Assembly: GCA_027924645.1 (NCBI GenBank)
Contig: BSBN01000445.1
Span: 2,525,001 to 2,589,000 of the forward strand
Length of the DNA: 64,000 bases
Direction of reading: 5' to 3'
From: Cunninghamia lanceolata
Taxonomy: Eukaryota > Streptophyta > Pinopsida > Cupressales > Cupressaceae
The notes beneath the pieces are model-generated. The model had not been told where the DNA came from, did no database searches, and was given only the letters and a program-made list of their open reading frames with translations. Position 1 is the stretch's first letter; the number at the start of each line of letters is the position of its first letter. Shown here piece after piece: positions 19,931-32,455 of this stretch. The position numbers and the translations under genes were made by a program.

Positions 19931-21305
19931 ATTCTTACCCTTATCTTTGGTCTATATGTCTTTACCATGATTGTCCAAACCTACTGAATTATCTCTAGGG
20001 CCTGACTCATCCAAGGATTTCATGAATGCATTCCGCACTCCTAGACTCTTCAATAACTCATATAGAGGTACAATAACCTTTATTTTTTAAATTTCCTCAG
20101 ACAAGTAATTCATTAATTTTTAAGGTTCATTAGACTCTATTTTTCCTACCTGAACCTTTAATGATGCTGAAACACCAACGCCATGATAATTGACTTTGGG
20201 AGGCACTAGGTTATTACTTGCATGCTGATCAGGTGGGGTGTTGAGGTTATTAGGAGGTGTGGATGTAGTAAATAGACCTCCCAGTTTGCTATTGTTTCTC
20301 AAATTATAAGTATGGTTCCTATTGGACTGTTAGAATGCTTGAACCTCATCTGGCTCACACATCACTTCATTCTTAGTTTCAGAGGGAAATTGGAAGGTTT
20401 CTAACACTAGGGCTGATTCAAGATAAAAGCTCTCACAACAATAAGGCTCATCTTCCTCTATTTGATCCTCTTCCTCTTTTATTGAAAATGTGAAACTCTC
20501 TAGGACCATGGCTGACTCATACTCTGAAGGTATTATCTCATTTCCCTTAGGAATCAAGAACTTAAAAGTAGGAGTTTGTACCTCTACATTAAAAATACTA
20601 GCTGCTAAGTGAAATTGTGGACAATCAAGCTCAACATGTGTGCTAGTATTATGAATTCTACACCAATTCTTTAATGCCACGTTGGCCATCTGTATCCTAG
20701 TAGGCTATTTAGACTCTTGATATCTGGATTCTCAAATGGAGAAGCCAGAGTGCCATTATTTGGTCTTGTGTTCCATTTTCTAGGAGGTTTAGGCTAATTT
20801 AGATTTCTATTATCATTTCTCAAAGCCTTATTATATCTGTTATGGCCTCTATTCGGTGAGCTTTGTCCTTGGTTTTGATTTTGATTATGATTCTAATTCT
20901 GGTTTTGACTCTGAGGGTTTCTGCGATAGAAATTGTCATTCCTCAACTGAGTCACCTTAGTTGTTAACCTTCTTCAGTGTGCAGTAATTTATTTCATCTC
21001 TTCCCTATCCTCTTGTGTCTTGGCTACATATGCATCTTGAGCAAGTTGAAAAAATGATTGACCTTTAACCTGATTATTATTAACAGCACTACCAGTGTAT
21101 GGAACTATGGCTTGAGTAAGAACAGGGTTATATATTGGTGTATAAGTAGGCACCAAATTTAACAAGGGAGTATGGTGCATTGGAACACCATTCAATGGTT
21201 GCATTTGGTTGTCACAAAGGACTATAGGTTGTTTGTCTCATTTCTTGATTGATTTTAACTACTTCCTTATAGGCTTTTAACACAGTATCCACATCAAGCT
21301 ATCTT
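19931..21305 (-). pseudogene. Element B gag, C-terminal part
   Basis: It contains the coiled-coil start (AKTQEDREEMK), an Asn/Gln/Arg-rich segment (about 20770-20950) and the zinc-like motif WCRIHNTSTHVELDC (about 20630-20680). An acidic stretch links it to protease. Its right end, LDVDTVLKAYKEVVKIN, is cut by LTR J at 21306. Confidence 0.75.
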
Positions 21306-22225
21306 TGTTGGAAAGAGAAACTTCTCTAGTATAGACTTGCATGTTGTCATTGATGGAAACAAGACTCAGAGGTCTCATCAGCATGAAAGGAAGACATATC
21401 TCTGGAAGGTCATATTGGATTTGAGGTCCAGTTGACAGAAAATGGCTAAGTATGGGTATATATAGAGTAGAGGACAGTAAGTGGGTCAGTATGCCTCCAC
21501 AGATAATGATCTAGAAATGCGGCTCAGGTATGATATTTATAAGTGTTTGAGGTTGTTATGTTCCAGAGATTAAGTCCCGACTTCCTCCAGAAGTCATTTG
21601 GAAGAAATATCTAAGTCCAGGTGAATAGAGGTATAGCAGAGATAGAGTACAGGGCACATTGTAATGGTCCGCATTCCTCTGTAGGTGAGTATTTTGTTAT
21701 GCAGTTTTAAGGTGTTGTAAACACTTGTATGAATTGTCTAATTCTAGAGTTGTGAGATTTGAAGACCACCGAAAAGATAGCTGCAAGTTGCTGAGTATCA
21801 CTACAGTGTTTGACAGAGTTTGAATAAGATAGAGTCTAAGCTCTAATGGTCCACATTTCTCTGCAAGATGACATCATGCCTTGTGGTTCTGAGGGTAAGT
21901 TTGGGAATGTATGAAGAGTCTTTGATATAGTTTTGGAAGTGTTTTATGATCCACAGTAAAAGTTGTAAGTCAATAGATGAACCAGTTATGCATGCTCTTA
22001 AGGAATAGGCCGACTGATATGATAAATCATTATGCGAAGAAGAAATAGTGTTTGAAGGATCTATTCAAGTGATTGAAGGATTAGAGCCAACATATATGAA
22101 CACGTCTGGGTGAAGATTTGGGTCTGCATAACATTAGTGCATTGGTTTAAGCTGACAAGCTACATACACATTTTGTATCTTGGATGCCGACCTGATTATG
22201 AATCAAATCATAATGCTAATATATA
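21306..22225 (+). mobile_element. Solo LTR J, left part (copia-type)
   Basis: It starts TGTTGGAAAGAG directly after B gag coding sequence. With the right part (29518-30091) it makes an LTR of about 1.5 kb, split by the copia element inserted at 22226. I find no internal coding region belonging to J and no convincing flanking duplication, so the outer ends are uncertain by some bases. Confidence 0.6.
22221..22225. repeat. Target site duplication of the copia element, left copy
   Basis: ATATA is repeated at 29513-29517 on the other side of the element. Confidence 0.9.
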
Positions 22226-23597
22226 TGTTGGTTTTAGGACAAACAACTGAGAGGGGGGGTGAATCAGTTGTTACCAGAATTTCTGTTCTTTAAACACTTA
22301 AAGCCTTCTTATATTTCTACAACATAATAATGATTCAATCATGGAAGCACAATACAATAATTTAAGAGTAGAAACATATTCAACACATATGACACCAAGA
22401 TTTTAATGTGGAAAACTTGGTTAAGGAAAAAACCACAGGGTGACTAACCCAAGATGTATTCTCTATTAAAAGAATAAGAAGAAAAGATGGCACTTGCCAA
22501 TTAGGGCTCACTACCTGAGCACACTGCTCACAAGAGGCCCACTGCCTAGAGGAGACACACTGTCTACATAATAATATAAATATTACATACTTGAACTGGA
22601 GATTAGCATCTTCACCATGCTTGAGATAGTTTCATTTAAGCTCAACACTTGTGCTCTACTTTTTTCTCTTCTCCTCTCTACACTCTCTCATCTCAACCAA
22701 GATTATTTGAAATAACTTCACAATTCTTATTTATACATGACATCAATTTTGGAATGATCATCAAAGTTAGCACAACATACTTTATTTTATTATAGAGCAG
22801 TTACAAAAATACAACTTGATTTGTTACAAAGATTTCATGCGTATCACCACACTTTTGGCCACACATGTTTGGGACTTCAATCTTCCTTGAGGAACATGCC
22901 ATACTTCACAGAACATCTTCAAGATCATCCGCAAGAGGTGTAAAACATCCGGTCCACCAAGATTAGGAAGAACACCATCACCTGAAAGAAAATCTTCAAT
23001 TTTGGGCTCAATCTTCAATGCAGACCATCAACATGAACTGGACACAACCTAGAGACCATCACAAGCTTGCCTGGATCACCAAGAACATCCACACCACTTC
23101 TGCTTATTGAAATCATTCGCATCTCCATCCAGAACCTCAAGAATAGAGTCAGTCATCACTGTCTCATTAGAATAAATGCTTGCGGACCTGTAGACCAAAA
23201 ACCAATTGACTTGTCAATTCACATTGGCTTCCTAAACATGCCACCAGATCCGTAGAACAAGATATTGCATTTCCAAATCTTATCGGACGTATTTTCTATC
23301 ACTCTATCACCTCTGAATAGCTGCTAGAACTAGTTTTACTCATATGGCCATAAATTCTCCAAGTCTTCATGTGGATCTCTCAAATCTTGACTGGATCATC
23401 TTTAGACACATATCTACAAACCCTTTGATGTGCATTCTCTGATCTTCATCTAGCTGGGATCTTCACTTCATAGAGCTCCACTGTCTTTAATGTTCTTCTC
23501 TAGTCCTGATAGGACTAATTTTCTCAATATCCTCAGCACATAGGTCATCCAATCCTTGACATCAATGACAACACCGGTTAGGCCCATACTTGCAACA
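22226..23597 (-). repeat. 3' LTR of the copia element
   Basis: On the minus strand it begins TGTTGCAAGTATGG and ends AAACCAACA. It carries the copia-type motif reading TTTTCCACATTAAAATCTTG on the minus strand (about 22390-22425). It pairs with 28139-29512. Confidence 0.95.
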
Positions 23598-23612
23598 ATC
23601 TCCCCCTTTGTC
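23598..23612 (-). promoter_or_regulatory. Polypurine tract of the copia element
   Basis: The minus strand reads GACAAAGGGGGAGAT immediately before the 3' LTR. Confidence 0.85.
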
Positions 23613-23934
23613 ATTGATGGCAACATATGATGTGAAAAATTGTTTTAACCATCAAGACAAGAACTTCTCACTAACTGACATAGCTCCCCCTATCAACAAC
23701 AATCATTCATATGTCTTCTCTTTCTTTGCTCCTCCCCCTTTGATCAACAACCACTTTTTTTTTCACATGTCTTCTCTCCCCCTTTGACATCAATGGAAAA
23801 GGGCACATACTTGCATCAATACTACAGAATCATACAGACTGCCCCCCCCCGAGTGGCAGCTTCCTATCATCAATCTAGATCACAAGATATGACTGTGAGA
23901 TCCACCAGATTGATACACATCAGTGCACCTTAAT

Positions 23935-26929
23935 TCATAGCCGAAGGGGTAATAACCCTAACTTCTCCCTGAGATACTCAAAAGAGTCCTTAGGTAGAGG
24001 TTTAGTAAAAATGTTTGCAATCTGATCCTTTAAGAGCGCAAACTCCAATCTGACTTCATTCTTGTTCACCCACTCTCTCAAAAAGTGAAACTTGATGGAT
24101 ATATGTTTTGTCTTTGAATGCAACACCAAATTTTTTGATATATTTATTGCACTTGAGTTTTCATAGAAGATTGTGATAGGTTCCTCATACTCCACTCTGA
24201 TGTCTCTTAGCATTTGCTTCATCCACAATACTTGAGTGCAACTACCTGCTACTGTAATATATTCTGCTTCTGTAGTGGATAGAGATATTACCTCTTATTT
24301 CCTTCTTAGCCAAGAAACTAATATTTTCCCTAAAAAGAATGCACCACCATTGGTACTTTTCCAGTCATCCACATCTCCTACCCAATCAACATCTGTATAT
24401 GCATGAAGAGAGAAATCATGATCCCTAGGATGCCATAAACCATAATCAACTATTCCCTTTAGATATATGAGAATTCTCTTGATTGCCATGACATGAGATT
24501 CTCTAGGATCATCTTGGAATCTGGCAACAAGACCAACAACATTCATAATGTCAGGTCTAGTTTGAGTAAGATACAGTAGTCCTCCAATCATTGACCTATA
24601 CTTTTTTTGATCAGCCTTAGGGGATTCATCTTCTTTGCTCCGTTTACATCTGGTTGCCATGGGAGTATTCATTGGCTTTGAATCTTCCATCCCAAATTTC
24701 TTAAACAATTCTTTCACATATTTGGTCTGAGATATGAAGATTCCTTTCTTTGTTTGAGTGATTTGAAGACCCAAGAAGAAATTCATTTCCCCAAATATAG
24801 ACATCTCAAATTCACTTTTCATTTGATTTACAAAAGTCTTGCACATACTATCTCTTCCTCCAAAAATGATATCATCAACAAATACTTCAACAATCAAGAT
24901 ATTTTCATGATCAACCTTGAAGTATAAGTTACTGTCAGCAGTACCTTTGTTGAAACCAATCTTTAAAAGATGTTTATCCAATCTTTCATACCAAGCCCTT
25001 GGGGCTTGTTTGAGTCCATACAGTGCTTTCTTCAACTTGTAGACCATATCACCATGATCAGACAATTAAAATCCATCCGATTGCTCAATGTATACTTCTT
25101 CTTCCAAGTCACCATTCAGGAAGGCAGAATTGACATCTATCTAATATACTTTGATATCCTTGAAGGCAACAAAAGCAAGAAATAATCTGACTGCTTCAAT
25201 TCTTTCCATCGGAGCAAAAGTTTCTACAAAGTCAACTCCTGCTACTTGAGAATAACCCTTACAGACCAATCTGGCTTTGTTTCTGACTACTTCACCATCT
25301 TCATTCAATTTATTCTGGAAGACCCACTTAGTCCCAATCACATTTTTGTCTTTAGGTCTGGGAATAAGATCCCAAGTGTGATTTTTCTCAATCTGCATCA
25401 GCTCTTCCTCCATTGCTTTAGCCCAACTTTCAGCATTGCGTGATTCATTTACTATTTTTGGTTCAATCTTTGAAATCTGACAATACTTTTCTAAATCTTG
25501 AGCAATCTTTCTTCTTGTTTGAACACCTTTGCTTCTATCACCTATGATCTGGTCTTTAGAATGATTTAGTCTTACATACCTGGGAGTTTTGGGAATTTCT
25601 TGCACTACTATCTCTTGGACAGGTTCATTCAAACTTATCTCTTCTTCCTGTATTTTAGGATTCTCCAGTTCAGTCTGGATCTAAACTTTAGCAGGGGCTT
25701 AAACTTCTTGGACCAAAACATCACTCTGATCATCTATTTCATACTCATAAAACCTTGATGGATTTTCAATGCCTTCATCAACCTTCACATTTGTACTTTC
25801 TACAATCCTTCTTAATCATTTGTTATAACACGGGTATGCTTTGCTTTGAGAAGAGTAACCCATGAATTATCCTTCATCACTTCTGGCATCAAATTTGCTA
25901 AGGTCTTCATCTCTTTTAATGTAACAATTACTACCAAAGACTTTGAAATATTTCATAGTAGGAGTGATGTCAAACTAGAGTTCATAAGGGGTCTTACCAG
26001 TATTACTTATGATTTGTACTTGATTAAGAGTATAGACAAAAGTGATTACAGCTTCTCTCCAGTAGATCTGAGGGACATTTGCTTCCATCATCATGGTTCT
26101 AGATGCTTCCTAGATGGTTTGGTTCTTTCTCTCCACTACTCCATTCTCCTGTGGAGTCCTTAGAGAAGATAACTGTCTCTTTATCCCATGTTTCTCATAA
26201 AATTCTATGAATTCTCTAGATGTGAATTTACCACCTCTATCAGACCTAAAACATTTTATGTTTAACCCAGTTTCATTTTCTACCATAGCCTTGAACTCAA
26301 GAGCCTCAGATTTCTCTTTCAAAAAAGTCACCCACATCATCTGGGAATGGTCATCAATTAGTAACATGAAATATCTATCACCTTGCAAACTCCTGATTCT
26401 TGCCAGTTCACATAGATCAGTATGTATTGAGTCCAAAAGTTTGGTAGAAGATTGTTCCTTACTTTTGAATGTGACTCTGTTCTGCTTACCCAACTGACAT
26501 TCCTTGCATAGACTATTAGTAGGTTTTACCAATCTTGGAAGATCTCTTACAGCCTGAGTGTTACTTATCTTAATGATATTATTAAAATTTACATGACACT
26601 TTCTCCTATGCCACAACCAACTCTAATCAATTTGAACAAATAAACAACTTTTGCTAGTACCAACCAAGTGGAAGATGTTACCTTTTATTTGAGTACCAGA
26701 TACAATCTCTATTCCAAAACTTTCAAAGATCTTACATTTTTCATTTTTAAATCAGAGATCATAACCTTTGTCCACCAACTACCCAACACTGAGAAGATTG
26801 TGCTTCAGACCTTCAACATAGAGTACATTACTAGTTTTGTTCTTTCCATCAAAAGAAATAGTTCCTTTGCCTCTAATTCTACCAGCAGAATTATCACCAA
26901 ATTTTACAACTCCTTCATATCTTTCTAGA
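23935..26929 (-). pseudogene. Copia pol: GAG-pre-integrase, integrase, RT, RNase H (broken)
   Basis: All parts are in the same frame as the gag ATG at 28083. Visible are the NLLSVGQ pre-integrase motif, the integrase core (IHTDLCEL, RSDRGGKF and NGVVERKN for D, D and E), RT with FVDDII (about 24875) and LKQAPRAWYERLD, and RNase H with AYTDVDWVGD and SKTKHISIKFHF. A Tork/TAR-like copia RT is plausible but not resolved. IANIFTKPL suggests that the usual Asp of ADIFTK is now Asn. Interruptions are in-frame stops without net frameshift. The stop of the whole frame is at 23935. Confidence 0.9.
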
Positions 26930-28083
26930 TCTATGAACTTATTTTTGTCACTAGTCATATGGTGGGAGCATCCACTGTCAATGACCCATTCATCCTTTTC
27001 TTCAACTTGAGTAGCTAGAGCTCTTTCTACCTATTTATGATTGACAAATTCAGTGGGCATTGGATCTTCTTCCTTGATGGCAATAAACACCCAGTCACTT
27101 CTGAATTTGTTTCCTGTCTCTAATTCATCATCTATTACTCCTTCATCATCATCATCTTCATGAACATGGTAACATTTCTTTTGGAATCTTGATCTATTTG
27201 GATTTGTCCTTGAAAATCTTTCTGGACACCTTGAGGCAAAATGACCAATCTTGTTGCAGTTGAAACATTTGAAGGGCAATTTTCCTTCATACTTACCAGA
27301 TGCTCTTGGTAGTCTTTTTGCAATAAGGGCTTCAAGTTGAGTAGCTTTTGCCTCATTTTCTTCTAGATCTTTTCTTGCTTTTTCATACTAGGATAGTTTC
27401 TTTGAGGAGTTTTCTCCTAGATCATATCTTTGTTTGCCTTTTATAGAGGCACTAGCTTTGAATGCAGATTTGGTCTTGGGAGGTGCATCTCTAAACTCAG
27501 CCAATTCAAATGCAGCTAATTTTCCAACCAATTGATCTCTTGTGATATTTGATAAAGATCTAAATTCCTCAATGGCAGCAACCTTGGGTTTGTAAGCAGG
27601 AGGTAAGGATCTGAGGACTTTGGCAACAATCTCATCTTTATCCAAGGTTCCACCAGCACATCTAATGCCACAAACAAGCTCATTTACTTTTGGCATAAAT
27701 GTAGTGATATTCTTATCTTCATTCATCTTCAGATTTTCAAATTTTCCTTTCAGGCTTTGTAGCTTGGCACATTTAAGATATTTGTCTCCTTCATGCAAAA
27801 GTGCCAGTTTTGACCAAATTTCATAAGCAATTTTTAAATCCATAACATTTGTCAGCTCTAAATTAGATAAGGCACTTAGTAAGGCTTCTTTAGCTTGAAG
27901 ATTATCTTCAGCATCTCTAATTTCATATGTAGTTGTCAGACCATTCTTTGGAGGAACATACTTCTTTGTAGTCATGGTCTAATATTGCATTCCCATACAT
28001 TGCAAGTGACATTCCATGCGTCTTTTCCAAAGAGTGTAATTTGTTCCATCAAACCTCGGACTATCCTTCTTGTAGGAAGACAT
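26930..28083 (-). pseudogene. Copia gag and protease (broken)
   Basis: The ATG at 28083 lies 38 bases after the primer-binding site and starts MSSYKKDSPRFDGTNYTLWK, a typical copia gag N-terminus. A UBN2-like gag domain follows to about 27450. A CCHC knuckle (CFNCNKIGHFASRC) lies near 27235-27280. The protease active site VIDSGCSHHM is near 26960-26985. An in-frame TAG near 27977 follows MGMQY. Confidence 0.9.
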
Positions 28084-28120
28084 CCTAGATCTCCTAAAGA
28101 GGTTAAGCCCTTTTGAGGAA

Positions 28121-28138
28121 CTTGGCTCTGATATCAAT
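28121..28138 (-). promoter_or_regulatory. Primer-binding site of the copia element
   Basis: The minus strand reads TGATATCAGAGCCAAG two to three bases inside the 5' LTR boundary, one mismatch from the usual initiator tRNA-Met site TGGTATCAGAGC. Confidence 0.85.
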
Positions 28139-29512
28139 TGTTGGTTTTAGGACAGACAAATGAGAGGTGGGGGATGAATCAGTTGTTACCATAATTTTTG
28201 TTCTTTAAACACTTAAATCCTTCTTATACTTCTACAAAATAATAATGATTCAATCATAGAAGCAAAATATAATAATTTAAGAGTAGAAACATATTCAACA
28301 CATATGACACCAAGATTTTAATGTGGAAAACCCAGTTAAGGGAAAAACCATGGGGTGACTAACCCAAGATGTATTCTCTGTTAAAAGAATAAGAAGAAAA
28401 GATGGCACTTGCCAATTAGGGCTCACTGCCCGAGCACACTGCTCATAAGAGGCCCACTGTCTACAAGAGACACACTATCTACAGAATAATATAAATATTA
28501 CATACTTGAACTAGAGATTAGCATCTTCACCATGCTTGAGATTGTTCCATTTAAGCTTAACACTTCTGCTCTACATTTTGCTCTTCTCCTCTTTACCACT
28601 CTCTCATCCCAACCAAGATTCTTTGAAATGACTTCGTAATTCTTATTTATACATGACATCAATTTTGGAATGATCATCAAAGTCGGCACAACATACTTTA
28701 TTTTATTACAGAGAAGTTACAAAAATACAACTTGATTTGTTACAAAGATTTCATGTGTATCACCACATTGTTGGCAACACATGTCTGGGACTTCAATCTT
28801 CCTTGAGGAACATGCCATGCTTCATAGAACATCTTCAATATCATCTATAAGAGGTGTAAAACATCTGGTTGGCCAAGATTAGGAAGAATACCATCACCCA
28901 AAAGCAAATCTTCAATTTGGGGCTCAATCTTCAATGTAGACTATCAACACAAATTGGACACAACCTAGAGACCCTTACAAGCTTGCCTAAATCACCAAGA
29001 ACATCCACACCACTTTTGCTTATTGAAATCATTTGCATCTCCATTTGGAACCTCAAGAACATAGTCAATCATCACTGTCTCATTAGAATAAATGATTGCG
29101 GACCTCCAAACTACAAACCAATTGAGTTGTCAATTCACATTGGCTTCCTAAACATGCCACTAGATCTGCAAAACAAGATATTGCATTTTTGGATCTTACC
29201 AGACCTATTTGTGTCATTCTGTCACCTCTAAATAGTTGCCAAAACTAGTTTTACTCATATGGCCATAACTTCTCCAAATCTTCATGCGGATCTCTCAAAT
29301 CTCGACTGGATCATCTTTAGACACATATCTACAAACCATTTGATGCACATTCTCTGATCTTCATCTAGCTGGGATCTTCACTTCATAGAGCTCCACTGTC
29401 TTCACTATTCTTCTCTGTTCCTGATAGGACTAATTTTCTCAATATCCTCAGCACATAGCTCATCCAATCCTTGACATCAATGGAAACCCTAGTTAGGCCC
29501 ATACTTGCAACA
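28139..29512 (-). repeat. 5' LTR of the copia element
   Basis: It matches 22226-23597 throughout, with TG...CA ends and the duplication ATATA on its outer side. Confidence 0.95.
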
Positions 29513-29517
29513 ATATA
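29513..29517. repeat. Target site duplication of the copia element, right copy
   Basis: ATATA matches 22221-22225 exactly. Confidence 0.9.
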
Positions 29518-30091
29518 AGAGTGATGAATTTCAGTTGGAGATGTGTGGATGTGTGTATAATTGATGCAAGCATGTGAATAGTAGAGCAGATTTAGAAGAT
29601 CAGCAGTGATGAAGACTTGGGATTCAGAATTCAGTTGCTGAATGACTCCACCTTAGCATAGTGACAGATGCTTATGCAGTATTCAGTCTTCTTATGTAAT
29701 TTGATTTGTACTTGGCAGTGAGCCTTCTTCTTTAAGGTAGTAAGCCTGGCAGTGAGCTTCCATTAGGGTCTAACAGCCCTTATTGTAATCTTGCTAGGTT
29801 TAGGGTTGAGGCAGTGAGCCTGCTAGACCTAGTCATACTTCATGGCAGAGCTAGCATGTTCTAGGCCCGTAGAATGACCAAGCCTAAACATCATTATTTG
29901 TAAAGATTGCAATATACATACATGAGAGCTAATCCTCTCTGTGGTTTTTCCCTCTTTGGGTTTTCCACATAAAATCTTGGTGTCCATGTGTCATGTTTTT
30001 ATTATTGCTATTCATTTGCATATTATGCCTTTATTTAATTAACTTTGGTAAATGGTTAAAAGTGAAAGTGCATGAAAAAATTTGTGGAACA
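29518..30091 (+). mobile_element. Solo LTR J, right part
   Basis: It contains the LTR motif GGTTTTTCCCTCTTTGGG then TTTTCCACATAAAATCTTGG (about 29940-29985) in the plus direction. It ends near GGAACA at 30091, after which B gag coding resumes around 30110. The end is approximate. Confidence 0.6.
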
Positions 30092-30109
30092 TTGATTCTC
30101 CCCCCCTTA

Positions 30110-30711
30110 GTGTTCCTAATATTCAATAGTCTTTTGACAAATATTGCAGTCAATGGATGTAAAGCAGCATAATACATTACCAAGATTACCTCAGCAGTCA
30201 CAGTGTAAGGATCAAATAACTTTGAATAGGTTTTTTGGAACCTATCATTAAAGTTATTTATGAGTTCTCCTTCACCTCTTTTTATTTCTACTAACTTGCA
30301 ATACAAAGATGATGGCTCTATTAGACCCCTAAACCTAGATAAGAATGCTTCTTCCATGAGTGCCCATGTGGCAATGTGACTATTTGACAAATTCACATAC
30401 CAATTGGAAGCCTGTTTGTTAAAAGTAAAAGGAAACAACCTACAAACTACATCCTCATGTTCTATTCTTGCTATAAAGCAAATTTCTTTGAGAATTCAGA
30501 TATGATCCTGAGGATCTTGATGTAACTGGTATTTAGGACAAATTTTATTAGGGTTCTTAGGCATCTCATGATAATCAACAAAAAATCTAGGAGAATTGAC
30601 ATTAAAATATGCCATAATTGGACCTCTACATGGACTTGGACTTCTTGGAGGACTAGGACTCCTAGAGGTCCTAGGGACATCTACTACCTCACTATCCACT
30701 ATGTGGATCAA
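30110..30711 (-). pseudogene. Element B gag, N-terminal part
   Basis: An Arg/Ser/Pro-rich start (RSPSPPRSPSPCRGPI) leads into a typical retrotransposon gag core (FNKQASNWYVNLSN, GLIEPSSLYCKLVEIKRGE, FNDRFQKTY, HPLTAIFVKR). It stops at LTR J and continues from 21305 downward. The gag start lies directly against the opposite-strand ORF X2. Confidence 0.8.
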
Positions 30712-30719
30712 ATTGAAGA

Positions 30720-32455
30720 TGTAGAAAAAGATTAAGAAAAGGGTGAAGCAGAAGGCATGAAGACAACTTGGAAGTGAGCAGTAGTGAGGAAGAAGAAGAT
30801 AAACAAAGACCTAGGTCTCCTTTTCTTTCAAAGTAGTCTATAAGGAATAGTAAAATTAGTGATCCTTTTGAAAGCATAATACCAAAAGATCTTATGGAAG
30901 AAGTCAAGGAAGCAACTCAGGACACATTGAAGAATCAAGCTGAAGAAGAAAATAATGTATGGGAAAAGCACAAGATGAGCAGGGAGCAGACAATCAAAAG
31001 AGTGTGCCTACAAATGAGATGAAGAAGCAAGAGGAAGATGAAAGATGAGATTCATTATAGAAAGGTCTTAATCCTGAGATGCTTGAAGGAGAGTAGAAGA
31101 ATACACAAAATATTTAAGATCTACAGCAGCAGATCCCTCTACAACAAGTTCCATTGCAACAACAACAAGAACAAGAACAAGAGAATGAAAAAGAGGAAAA
31201 ACTCATAGAAGGACTTCAAGTAGAAGGGTTGAATGAGGAGGTTACAAATACAAATAAGAAGGTACCATCTTGGTTGGAATATGAGTTTAAGCAAGGTACA
31301 ATAGTTGAAGTAGCACCAATTGGTATCAGGACTTTGTTAGATAGTGAAGCTAGGAGAAGAGGTAGGAGAAAATCTAGGACTATGTCTACCATAAAAAGAG
31401 ATCCCTCTGGTGGGAGAACAGTACAAGTAGCAATTCCCCAGGTAGAAAAAGATAAAGCAAAAATAAGTGTAGATGAATATAAAGTAATCAGTATGGATTT
31501 AGGTCATGTAAACAGAGAACAACATATTGAGGAGCTACAAGAAATGACTGAGTTCACCACTAATAGGTTGAGAAAAGACCAACAGAAGATAAAAAGTTTG
31601 AAAGGGAAAATTGCCCAATATGAGCAATTCATTCAAGGGATATTTGATCCCACACAAAATGTGCCAGAGTTAGCTCTAGAGCTAACTATTCTCTCTAGAG
31701 AATAGGTAGAAGGAATAGAAAATAAGAAACATGAAGCTAATATGTTGGAGGGTTTTGTTAACTCATTCATTCAGAAAGGAGAGGAAGTAATAAGAATGGC
31801 TATCAATAATTGGAGTTTCACTTTAACAGAGAGAAATAATAGTACACATATTGTACAAAATTGCCAAGATAAAATAAAACAAAATAGAGATGAATTAAGG
31901 AAACCCAAGGCTTTGGAGGGACATACTCAAACCCTGGTGAACGAAGGTATCATAACAATACATGAGGTATTTCAGGTCCAAACAATGAAGATGGAGCTTA
32001 AATATGAACAGAGGATATTGAGGCCATGTTTGGCCAATATACAAGAGATGGAAAGTAACATTAAAATGTTGTTGAAGAAACACATGAAGATGGTGGAAGA
32101 TTTAGTTAAGCATCCATGCCATCAGAGTCAGGTATTTGATGTAGATACAATAGTAAAAGAATTTAGAGATAATTTTAATCCCTACATTGATGATCTTGTT
32201 AATCATTTGGATGAAGAGGAGATGGAAAGCATGATGAGGAAAAGTGCTAAGATAAGGAAGTATCATAAAAGAAGAGAAGATAGGGAGAGAAAGGCCCGGG
32301 CACTAAGGACAAGCATTAAAATGTAGAGGTACACATGGGATGCATCTCAGAGGATTGATCGTACCTCCATCATGGTTCTAATTATAAGGTTTACAAAGTA
32401 CATGAGCGACAATAACAAGGAGTTGTAGATTGAAGAAGATAGTGATAGTGAATAG
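30720..32455 (+). pseudogene. Accessory ORF X2 (homologue of ORF X) in fragment Y
   Basis: The frame from 31154 to the stop at 32453 is constant, broken only by TAG codons (31703, 32324 and about 32425). A Gln/Glu-rich start precedes the basic block at about 31350-31480 (RRGRRKSRTMSTIKRDPSGG, then a VQVAIPQVEKDKAKISVDE-type stretch), which matches ORF X of element A. Coiled-coil sequence and an acidic end (EEDSDSE) follow, as in X. The part before 31154 is acidic and badly broken. It is the 3' accessory ORF of a second copy of the A-type family. Function unknown. Confidence 0.7.

Larger units (their letters stand above)
22226..29512 (-). mobile_element. Complete Ty1/copia retrotransposon, 7287 bp
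   Basis: Two LTRs of 1372 and 1374 bp, 5-bp duplications ATATA, a primer-binding site resembling initiator tRNA-Met, a polypurine tract and one polyprotein frame of 1383 codons. The order gag-PR-IN-RT-RNase H is that of copia. By eye the LTRs differ at roughly 5-7 percent of positions over the first 380 bases, so the insertion is not recent. Nonsense codons make it non-autonomous. Confidence 0.95.
15651..30711 (-). mobile_element. Element B: relative of A, minus strand, interrupted by J and a copia element
   Basis: Reading right to left: gag start (30711), gag rest after the J/copia insertion (21305 down), protease, second RNase H, RT, degenerate RNase H, integrase. The order matches A, with RNase H upstream of RT. 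A interrupts the integrase at 15651; the rest of B's 3' end must lie left of A, outside the window. No 5' LTR is found right of 30711: the accessory ORF X2 of fragment Y starts there on the opposite strand. B is more decayed than A, with several frameshifts and catalytic-site losses. Confidence 0.8.

Noticed and set aside
30085..30110. Target duplication for LTR J
   Set aside because: ATCTT before 21306 has no exact counterpart after the J end; the sequence has decayed or the end is misplaced.
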